64,000 nt of DNA from Eledone cirrhosa (Eukaryota > Mollusca > Cephalopoda > Octopoda > Eledonidae): contig OZ024740.1 in the NCBI GenBank assembly GCA_964016885.1, positions 204,772,976-204,836,975 of the forward strand, in the 5' to 3' direction. Below are positions 56,601 through 64,000 of this stretch, one piece after another. The stretch's first letter is position 1; each line of letters begins with the position of its first letter. A program made the translations under genes and the position numbers. Under the pieces are notes generated by a model. That model made no database searches, was not told the origin of the DNA, and was given only the letters and a program-made list of their open reading frames with translations.

Positions 56601-57084
56601 AATCGATTAAAATGAGGAGAAAGTGGGAAAAGCTACCTACCTTAGATTTTTGTGGGGGAAAGACGGTTGCTCCATCCTTCTGGCCAATTGTGCGTTCCTT
56701 TACAAGCATGTCTGTGTATATCCTTTTTGATATTGTCCGTCGGTAGTCCTCAATTGCTTTGGGGAATATTTTCTTTAAGGTTCTATACGTTTTTTTGGCC
56801 TATGTGAATGATTTTTATGTGTGTGGGTGGTGCGATTTTGGGGGTGTTATGTAATTTGTTTCCTATATGCTGGTATTGTGTTGTGGGTAGTTAAATAGAT
56901 TTTTGTTGCTAATGTTTATTGCTGTTTAGTGTGTAGAGTTTATGTTTTTATTGTATTTGCTGTTGTTGTTGCGGATCAGGGTTTGGTTGTGTTTGGGATG
57001 TTGTGGTTGTTGGAGTCTGTTGTGGAAATGGGCTTGGTGGTGATGGGGAATTGGATGGTACTGTGGAGGTTGGTGTTGTGTGTC

Positions 57085-57605
57085 CTATGTCTGCGATGCG
57101 TTTTGGTCATTGTCTGTTTTTGTGGGCGAATTTTCTTTTTTTCCCCGTTTGTCACTCCCTCCATGTCTACATTCCATGTCCGAGTGTGCTAAGTCGGCGA
57201 GAAGCATGTCTTCTATTTGTAGTGTCGTTGCATGTGTTGGTATTGGTTCTGGCGTCGCAGAAGGTGGTGGATCTCCTGCTAGTGTTGCTGACGCTGGTGG
57301 GTTTCTTGGTGGTATTGTGGCCACTGATATTTGGTTTAATGACAGTGGGATGAGGTGTAGGCAGGAGAGGGGGGTCTCATTTGTTTGCTGGTTTGTTGAG
57401 GGCAAAAAGCCTTCGGGTGTGGCTTTGTGCCATATGTATGGCAATTTGGCTTTCTTCCCTCAGCAGTCTTGGAGATGTGTCTATTATGTCTGGGATAACT
57501 CAAGTGGATGTGTGTGCCGTCCGCATAGTCTATTGTGTCTGAGATGACTCATTCGTTTGGATCAGTAACTCCAACCCAGAATCTGACCAGTTTTCAAGTT
57601 TTATT
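57085..57605 (-). pseudogene. Possible LINE ORF1 C-terminal remnant
   Basis: Minus ORF 57085-57444 (119 codons) is Pro/Thr/Ser-rich. Just upstream, another frame reads HIHLSYPRHNRHISK and KPNCHTYG, which could be a decayed zinc knuckle. The place, some 500 bp before ORF2 and on the same strand, is where a Tx1 LINE ORF1 would end. No intact Cys-His motif, so the call is tentative. Confidence 0.35.
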
Positions 57606-58086
57606 TTCTTTATTTCCAGGATTTATATGCTTTCCTCAACGTCCACGAGGACAGCTGTCACTAGCCAGGGAATAGCTATTGTGGGCAACACCTGGGTTAC
57701 TCGTATTTCAACTAATCTTTGGCCATAATACGTTGGCAGTAGTTATCACTCTTCTCCTTGGTGGTGTGAGGGAGTGCCATCTCGCTTCTTCTGGCGTTTC
57801 AAAAAATAAGTCCACCATCCCAAATCCCCTGCCTCAGGAGATATGGGTTTTGTGTTCTCATATACAACCCAATGCCTTTTGGATTCATGACTCCGTGGTT
57901 TGCACCACCCGGCGTCACTTCACTCCGCGATAGTATGTAACTATCTGTCATATGTTTCCCAGAACATTTAGCCTCTCGTATGTCATTTTCATTGACAGTT
58001 ATTGTTTCAGTATTTTTCGTAGCCCCTGCGAAAGAAACAGCTGATTTTGAGGGATCCTTCTGTGTTTTGTTGGGAGGGTCACACAC
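57606..58086. other. Stretch without a supported gene
   Basis: The 148-codon minus ORF at 57799-58245 runs into the left arm of the inverted repeat below. I recognise no domain. Confidence 0.4.
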
Positions 58087-58760
58087 AGATCTGCGGCATA
58101 CGTTAAGAATAACGTTCGTGAAAGTGAAAGTAAATTTTCTGACAAGTGAATTTGTTTTTTTGTTTTTTTTACAATGAAAGTTACGATACACATGCAATTG
58201 TATGTAAAATCCGGGTGTAAATGCTGTTTCAGGGTGAAAATCCAACGAATGTTACGCGTGTGTATGTGTATGTGTATATGTATATATATATATATATATA
58301 TACATATATACACACACAGTGAAACTCCGTTATAACGTGCCCCTCTGACCCAAATCCCTTATCATTCTCTGTCCTTCTTATGACCCGGCCTTAATTTTTT
58401 GGGGGACAGATAGTTGGTGCCAACTTTGGCAAGATATTACAAAAACATCTAAACGATGATGATGACACAAACACATATATATATACAAACACACATATAT
58501 ATATACATACAGACACACATATATATACACACATATACACACCCACACATATATATATATATAAGAGAAAATAATCACACACGCAATACTAATTAACACC
58601 ATATCACTATAGAGACCTGTTGTAAATAAGCAAACAAGAAATCCATACAATTGCGTGTGTATCGTAACTTTCACTGTAAAAAAAACAAAAAAACAAATTC
58701 ACTTGTCAGAAAATTTACTTTCACTTTCACGAACGTTATTCTTAACGTATGCCCAGATCT
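58087..58760. repeat. ~118-bp inverted repeat with 439-bp spacer
   Basis: 58087-58204 is almost the exact reverse complement of 58644-58760: three or four differences, with AACGTTCGTGAAAGTGAAAG shared. The spacer holds TA/CA microsatellites and CAGTGAAACTCCGTTATAAC (58317), which looks like the end of a Tc1/pogo-type MITE. Possibly a foldback element or an inversion duplication. Confidence 0.85.
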
Positions 58761-59039
58761 GCATTTATTTTATTGCTGTTGTTGGTATTTGTGTTGTCAT
58801 TGTTGTCTGTATTTCTGATATTTTTGTTGTTTAATTCTGTTATATTTGTCGTTGCATGGTTGGTGTTCGTGTTACTAGTGGAGGAGGAAATGTTCTTAGT
58901 ATTGTTGTTGCTTTCTGTTGTCATTCTTTTTTTTTTGTACCTGTGATGGTGGTGTTAAATTTTTAGCAGCAAAAAACAAAAAAATTGTTTCATACTTTTC
59001 CCCTGTGCTGTGTTGCTGGTGACGGTAGCGCTGTTGATG
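58761..59039. other. T-rich low-complexity stretch
   Basis: TTGTTG-rich DNA; ORFs here are Asn-rich or Leu/Val-rich artefacts. Confidence 0.5.
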
Positions 59040-59418
59040 ATGTTATCAAAACATCTTACTCAGGGTCTACCCATGGGTCTCCTGCCAATTGGTTTTATCC
59101 ATAAAATCTATCCAGTGATTCTTTCCTGAGACATTCTAACCCCATGCCCATAGTATCGGAGCTGTGATCTCTCAATTCGGAGAAGCAGTGGCTGGGGCGA
59201 CTCTCTGATCTCTAAGCTACACACTCTATCGAGTAACGTTACTCCAAAGACCCTCTGGAGGAATACCATTTCGGCAGCTTGCATTCGTGATCATATTTTT
59301 TGGGGTCATTACCCAAGATTCATGACCATAGGTAAGGTTTGGCACAATTACCGAATTGAAGATAGTGAGTTTGGCTTTTACACCTACCTCCCTTCTTCCG
59401 ATTACAGAATGCTGAAGA
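59040..59418 (-). pseudogene. RTE-like LINE RT C-terminal remnant
   Basis: Minus strand: AKLTIFNSVIVPNLTYGHES then, after a frameshift, MVFLQRVFGVTLLDRVCSLE, LLLRIERSQLRYYGHGVRMS and GRRPMGRP. This is the distal reverse transcriptase and C-terminal end of the same family as 3.3-4.0 kb. Fragment only. Confidence 0.75.
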
Positions 59419-59561
59419 AAATTTAATTTCTATTTTTATATCTTTCAACCTAATAATGTTCAACACAACAATTTTCTTGTGATGAGATCTAAAACAAATG
59501 TGAAGTTATGCTCAAATTATTGTAATAAAACAAGATTTTATTCACACTACATCACCATAAA

Positions 59562-59752
59562 ATGGTGGTGGATTAGAGCGTCAGACAAATGTTCTGGTTC
59601 TTTACATTCTGAGTTTAAATCCCACCAAAGTCAACTTTGCCTTTCATCCTTCCATGATTGATAAAATCAAGTATCATTCAAGAACTTGAGACGATTTAGT
59701 GGACTTTCCCCTCCCCTCAAAATTTGCTGGTTTTGTACCTCTGTTAGAAGTA
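59562..59752 (+). repeat. SINE-A, older copy
   Basis: AATGGTGGTGGATTAGAGCG, GAGTTTAAATCCCACC, GATTGATAAAATCAAGTATC and tail TCTGTTAGAAG. Diverged subfamily. Confidence 0.65.
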
Positions 59753-59773
59753 CTGAATTTCATGACTTTAAAA

Positions 59774-59975
59774 TGGTGGTGGATAGTAGAATAGTTAAAG
59801 TGTTGGACAAAATACTTTGTGTCTTTTAGTTCTGGTTCTTTACGTTCTGCAGTCAAATCCCACCAATGTCAATTTTGTCTTTCATCCTTCAAGGGTTGAT
59901 AAAACTAAAGTACCAATCTAGATTTTAGGTTGATTTAAACAACTTTCCCAATTGTTGACTTTGAAACTATTAATT
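59774..59975 (+). repeat. SINE-A, older copy
   Basis: Again preceded by TTAAAATGGTGGTGGAT; GCAGTCAAATCCCACC, GGTTGATAAAACTAAAGTAC and tail GACTTTGAAACTATTAATT. Tandem with the previous copy. Confidence 0.65.
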
Positions 59976-59979
59976 ACTC

Positions 59980-60529
59980 TCCACTTTTATTCCACTCCAC
60001 CCCATCCTGCTTATTAGATTTTGCTAATCTATCTATTCATAGTGATACAGCAGGTGGAAAATCTAATTATAATTTTATTTTACATTAAAAAACATTATAT
60101 ATGACAAATTACAAGAACACCCATATTTATGAACGTACACTATACAATTACCAATTCTCCCCCATTTATCCCAACCTGGCTACTTATAAGAATCTAAGCA
60201 AATGCCCCACCTCCACCCCCACCCCGCTTATAAGAATTTAAGCAAATGTCCACCCTCTCACTTATTCCCCCCCCACCACCACCACCACCACCACATTATT
60301 TGGGACCCAAGAGTACATGCCCACATCTGTAAAGGTAGCAGACAGAAATATGTCTTATCAACAGAAGTAGGGAAGAAGTTAATAAAGCCAAACTTTTATA
60401 GTCTCCAGATTAAAAAATGTGATAAATTTATGTCAAACCTACCTCATTCATTTACTCTCTGTCATTTATTATGCTCTTATCTGAAAAATCAATGAAGACA
60501 CCTGTCTTAATGGTAAGAATATTAGGTGA
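59980..60529. other. AT-rich stretch with (CCA)n, no gene
   Basis: A (CCA)n run at 60271-60294. The 97-codon ORF at 60202-60495 includes it and shows no domain. Confidence 0.5.
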
Positions 60530-60534
60530 GTTTA

Positions 60535-60935
60535 ATTCCAATAGTGGTGTATTGTGTCATTGAGCAAGACACTTTAAATCACATTGCTCTAATCTACTTA
60601 ACCGGAAAAAATGAGTTTACCTCTAATTCAATGCCTCACATTAAATCTCTCTGAAAATTACCTTAACCCTTTAGCAGTTACATTACTCGATATTTACTAT
60701 TAGATTTTCACAGTAAATGCTTTACCTCACATAATATTGAATCTATGACATTATGATATTTATTTTGAAAATAATATCTTAACATCAATATGAGCAGCTG
60801 GTTACAGCTGGTTTGAACAGAAAGAGGTGAGAAAATTCTGGCCGGATATGGCCGGTTTAAATGCTAAAGAGTTAAGGGTGCACATGCCTTTGGAATGCTC
60901 AGCTACTTGCATGTAAGAGGAAGAGGAGATACATT
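60535..60935 (+). repeat. SINE-B split by a TTAA-flanked MITE
   Basis: TGTCATTGAGCAAGACACTT to TCTGAAAATTACCTTAA (60666), then the MITE, then TTAAGGGTGCACATGCC and GCTCAGCTACTTGCATGT. Without the MITE the sequence matches the SINE-B at 2643-2930. Confidence 0.85.
60663..60875. mobile_element. piggyBac-like MITE copy 1 (205 bp, TTAA target)
   Basis: Element 60667-60871, flanked by TTAA on both sides (60663-60666, 60872-60875). Ends CCCTTTAGCAGTTA and, inverted, CTCTTTAGCATTTA agree at 12 of 14. Insertion inside SINE-B shows the single TTAA of the empty site. TTAA targets and CCC ends are typical of piggyBac elements. Confidence 0.85.
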
Positions 60936-61020
60936 TTATTAGAAATATGGTAAAGAAAGGATTAAATAAACAGATGAGAGAAAATACTGAATGATATTGA
61001 AGACAACAAACATTAACATT

Positions 61021-61249
61021 TTAACCCCTTAGCATTTACATTACTCTATATTTACTATTATATTTTCATGGTAAAGGCTTTACCTCACATAATTATCTCA
61101 CATAATATCGAATCAATGAGATTTTGATATTATTCCTTTTGAGAACAATACCTTAACATTAGTATGAGTGGCTGTTTACAGCCGGTTTGAACAGAAAGGG
61201 GTGAGAAAATTCTGGCCAGATACGGCCAGTTTAAATACTAAAGGGTTAA
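61021..61249. mobile_element. piggyBac-like MITE copy 2 (221 bp, TTAA target)
   Basis: Element 61025-61245 flanked by TTAA (61021-61024, 61246-61249). Same family as copy 1: CATTACTCTATATTTACTAT, GTTTACAGCCGGTTTGAACA, CTGGCCAGATACGGCCAG. It carries an extra ~16 bp from a local duplication (ACATAAT repeated). Confidence 0.85.
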
Positions 61250-61629
61250 AGGTAGAAAAGAATTTGTTATGAAAACAAGTGAAAAACAGGTTTCAATCAG
61301 ACATATTTCCCTGCATAAGAGATGATTACTATTGTGCTGCTACTATTATTAGTAAACCAGCTGTGATTTCAACATTTTTCCTTTTCTAATTATTTAAGCA
61401 GAATGAAATCCAAATAATATTAGGGAGAGCCAAGATCTGTGCCAGTTAATACGTTGATGGTTGAAATTATCTGATTTTTTAATTTTTTTATTATTTCTTT
61501 ATTTATATGTTTTAGATATTTTATTAATATATTTTTATCTACTTCTCTCTTCAGTGGATCTTGGTGTGAATATAACATTTAGATAAATGAGACTATTTTA
61601 GAAAATATTAAATAAAGGTCGTAACTATT
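61250..61629. other. AT-rich stretch, no feature seen
   Basis: No ORF or repeat recognised. Confidence 0.5.
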
Positions 61630-61745
61630 TTTTTATTCTTTTATTCTGTTGTTTCAGTCATTAGACTGTGGTCATGCCAGGGCACAAACTTGAAGGATTT
61701 GGTAGATCATATAAACTCTAGAACTTAATCTCTAGTCTGGTACTT
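61630..61745 (-). repeat. SINE-C 3' end, reverse orientation
   Basis: TGTTTCAGTCATTAGACTGT, GGTCATGCCAGGGCAC and CTAGTCTGGTACTTATTT are the reverse complement of the SINE-C 3' part. Confidence 0.75.
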
Positions 61746-61858
61746 ATTTTCTTCATCTCTTTGTTGAACTGCAAACGTATGGGCCATAAACACACAAAGC
61801 ATAAACACATTCATGTTAACACACACACTCACACACACACATATATATATATATATAT

Positions 61859-61964
61859 GGAAAGAGTCAGGACCCCGATGGCTGAGCTCCAACCATTTCG
61901 ACAGCATTTGAATCTAGCTGTCGAAACGGCCGGAGCTCAGCTGTCGGGGTCCTGACTCTTTTCC
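61859..61964. repeat. 47-bp imperfect hairpin
   Basis: 61859-61905 pairs with 61917-61964 (about five mismatches and one extra A), 11-nt loop. Arms are GC-rich (GAGTCAGGACCCCGA / TCGGGGTCCTGACTC) in AT-rich surroundings and follow a CA/TA microsatellite. Confidence 0.88.
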
Positions 61965-62061
61965 TATTACCTACTCTACTACTCTAAGTATCGAGTACTC
62001 TGGTGCATTATGGTCCACCTGGTATCTTACCACACATTCTTTGTTATATATATATATATAT

Positions 62062-62310
62062 GAAGATAGCGAGTTTGGTTTTTACACCTATCTCTCTTCT
62101 GATTACTGGATGATGAAGCTGGCACATTACTGCGCCAGCTCCTGTAATTCTTAATTCAGCCTCTTACCTTCCATCATTCGTGAACATGGCCCCGAGATTC
62201 AGGAACTTCTCCAACTGCTTCAGTGGTATTCCATTTACATATAGAGTGCACCAGTATCTTCAATTCGGTATTTGTGCCAACCCTTACTTGAATCTTGGGT
62301 AATGAGTAGG
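62062..62310 (-). pseudogene. RTE-like LINE remnant, scrambled
   Basis: 62062-62253 (minus) encodes VNGIPLKQLEKFLNLGAMFT, NDGR, as in the fused ORF at 3.4-4.0 kb. 62255-62310 is the neighbouring family segment (CTTCAATTCGGTATTTGTGC) in the opposite orientation, so the copy was rearranged. Confidence 0.65.
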
Positions 62311-62319
62311 CTGGGTCCA

Positions 62320-62525
62320 TTTTATCTTTGCACTAACACAACCACTTTACAGAGTGAGCAGGGTGTAGTTTATTGTGGCACCAGCACTATTGAGGTTGTC
62401 AAGTCTTTGACATGAAGATGAGTCCTTGTTACTCTTCCTATGAACAACTACTTTATAAAGTGGGTATGTTTTGTCATATCACCAACACTAGAGAGTTTGT
62501 CATGCCCTTTACACAACTGAACAGC
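62320..62525 (-). repeat. RTE-related non-coding blocks
   Basis: ACAACCACTTTACAGAGTGA, TTTATTGTGGCACCAGCAC and further decayed units of the ~48-bp block. Confidence 0.5.
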
Positions 62526-62529
62526 CCTC

Positions 62530-62708
62530 TCAACCTTTTTTTTACATGGTTTCTACAGCTGCATAACCTTTCTATCACAAAATTGCAATCACAAGTCATT
62601 GATCAACCAAAGGCTACTGTAGAAGACACTTTTCCAAGGTGCCATGCTTTGGGACAGAAGCTGAAACCATGTGGTTGTGAAGCAAACTCTTTAACTACAT
62701 AGCCATGC
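62530..62708 (-). repeat. SINE-C 5' part, reverse orientation
   Basis: Plus strand AACCATGTGGTTGTGAAGCA, AACTCTTTAACTACATAGCC and ATGCCTGC are the reverse complement of the SINE-C head. Confidence 0.65.
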
Positions 62709-62719
62709 CTGCAGCTATT

Positions 62720-63015
62720 GATTACAAAAATTCAGAAAAATAAATTGATTTTAAAATGTTATGGTGTTAAATGATCTAATTTGCTGATACTAAAGATAAA
62801 ATAGTAACTTTGCTAATATTCTATTTTGCTTCATCTACTAATCATATTCATAATTCTATTAGTGTGGTTCAATTGGTTCTTGATTTCAATCACTAAACAT
62901 TAATTTCTGTGGCTCACTTCACACATTCTAATCACCTTAATGTTAAAAAAGTCAATAATAACTTTTTTTTCCACTTTATATTCCATTGCTTTACTTCATT
63001 AAGTTAAAGTTTTTC
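62720..63015. other. AT-rich stretch, no feature seen
   Basis: No ORF or repeat recognised. Confidence 0.5.
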
Positions 63016-63019
63016 CAAA

Positions 63020-63290
63020 GCCCTGAGGCTCATCTGATCTGAGCTTATCTTGGTTTCCTTGGTGTTGAGTGGAAGAGCGTACAAGGTTACCCTCTGAATA
63101 GGATGCTAGTGCATCACAAGGTTAACCTCAGCTATTACTCTTACTAATTTTCTTCAGCTGAGTGAACTAGAGCAATGTGAAATGAATTGCCATGCCAAAG
63201 ACCACAATGCAGGTAGCATTTCACAGATTTGAACTCACAACATTACAGTTGTGAGCCCACTACCCTATTGGAAGCTAAGCTATAGTAAGG
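63020..63290 (-). repeat. SINE-B, reverse orientation, near complete
   Basis: GCTTATCTTGGTTTCCTTGG, CAGCTGAGTGAACTAGAGCA, ATGTGAAATGAATTGCC and GATTTGAACTCACAACATTA (reverse B-box). Confidence 0.7.
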
Positions 63291-63454
63291 ATTTGTGTTT
63301 GGTGCAGTGACAAGTGGAGTGAGCTTGTGTATTTAATTCATAAAATAACTAATTAAAAATGTAATAAAAGCTAACGGGTTAGTTAATAAATGTTTCTATT
63401 ACAACAGATTTCTCTTTCACTGCCTTATATCCTATTTTCTATGTTTAGTATGTG

Positions 63455-63880
63455 GAATCATCATCATCATCAATAACATTCATTTTCAATGCTAGCAAGG
63501 GTTGGATGAGTCAACACAGACCAAGTCAGTATTTAATCGGTGCTACTGACCTCTCAGATGGGCCACATTTCACTTACAATTGTTCCTGCACTACATCATT
63601 CACTAGCACTTAAGAGGTTATCATGTCTTTGACACACTGAACAATCCTTTGTTTGGCAAGTATTCTTCTACAGCTAGATGCACTTTCTATCACAGCAACT
63701 TTATAGAGTGTAATGAGCGCGTTTTATTTTGGCACCAACTTTAGGGAGGTTGTCATGCATTGACTAAAGGGTCCTATGAACCCTTTTTGGCATGGTTTTT
63801 ATGGCTTGAAGTCCTTTCTTACACCAATCACTTCACAGAGTGTACTGGTGTGTTTTATCATGACAACAATACTGGAGAGG
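63455..63880 (-). repeat. ATC-tailed element, reverse orientation
   Basis: AATCATCATCATCATCAATA, CAATGCTAGCAAGGGTTGGA, then CAGACCAAGTCAGTATTTAA and ~48-bp blocks (TTTTATTTTGGCACCAAC). Same family as 21.09-21.31 kb. Confidence 0.65.
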
Positions 63881-63924
63881 CCATCAGTCATTGAGTGCTT
63901 TTGGCAAATTTGAACAGTAACATA

Positions 63925-64000
63925 TTTTCAAAGTATTTTCTTTATTGATTTCAGTTTGTAAACTGTGGTCATGCTGGGGCACCACCTTGAAAGTCAATCA
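63925..64000 (-). repeat. SINE-C 3' end at right edge
   Basis: TTTCAGTTTGTAAACTGTGG, TCATGCTGGGGCACCACCTT, cut by the window end. Confidence 0.65.

Larger units (their letters stand above)
53345..57605 (-). mobile_element. Tx1/L1-like LINE, copy 2
   Basis: Inverted relative to copy 1. ORF2 runs from the endonuclease start at 56600 to the C-terminal tail at 53468, with many breaks. A probable ORF1 remnant lies upstream at 57085-57605. The far 3' end near 53345 is approximate. Confidence 0.8.

Noticed and set aside
57799..58245. Host gene exon (148-codon minus ORF)
   Set aside because: No known domain, and one end lies in an inverted-repeat arm. Evidence is insufficient for a gene call.
62062..62310. 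Twin-priming inversion of an RTE LINE
   Set aside because: The inverted piece corresponds to sequence 3' of the main piece in family order, the opposite of what twin priming produces. More likely a later rearrangement.

Overview
The window looks like intergenic, repeat-dominated DNA from a cephalopod mollusc, most likely an octopus. The main evidence is a set of tRNA-derived SINEs of octopus/squid type, present here in more than 30 whole or partial copies. Decayed Tx1/L1-like and RTE-like LINEs, many AT microsatellites and elements ending in GATGAT repeats agree with this. I recognise no host protein gene, rRNA or functional tRNA gene. Every protein-like sequence I can name belongs to a transposable element.

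Layout. 1-2340: 3' part of a Tx1/L1-like LINE. 2.5-12.2 kb: AT-rich DNA with three SINE families, an internally deleted RTE-like LINE (3.3-4.1 kb), two fragments of a retroelement with a restriction-endonuclease-like C-terminus (9.6 and 10.9-11.7 kb) and a 58-bp minisatellite. 12.2-19.1 kb: an 80-bp tandem array, then a decayed RTE-like LINE (+), a second one (-) and related non-coding tails. 19-26 kb: SINEs, a mariner remnant, a 61-bp perfect inverted repeat and Penelope-type repeats with hammerhead-ribozyme-like cores. 26.19-41.18 kb: a 15-kb pyrimidine-rich satellite in two domains. Its + strand lacks stop codons in all frames over more than 13 kb, which creates a false 4477-codon ORF. 41.3-44.0 kb: a hAT transposon with 8-bp target duplication that carries a 40-bp minisatellite. 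44.1-50.3 kb: a Penelope-like GIY-YIG fragment split from its 3' region by a nearly complete 4.2-kb Ty3-type LTR retrotransposon (255-bp LTRs, TAGGA target duplication). 50.3-64 kb: AT-rich DNA, a second Tx1-like LINE (-), SINEs, nested MITEs and inverted repeats.

How the parts relate. Nested insertions give a relative order: MITEs inside SINEs, a SINE inside an RTE LINE, and an LTR element inside a Penelope element. The LTR element keeps a textbook gag-pol -1 frameshift signal (GGGAAAC, 5-nt spacer, 12-bp stem-loop), although its pol is dead: one nonsense codon, one G-run frameshift and a Glu to Gln change in the integrase triad. SINE-A insertions have target duplications that start with ATTAT, the same bases as the SINE 3' end. 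The RTE LINE and several short elements share a GATGAT tail, which fits LINE-driven mobilisation.

All family assignments are by eye from motifs. Exact clades, boundaries of old copies and species need database comparison.
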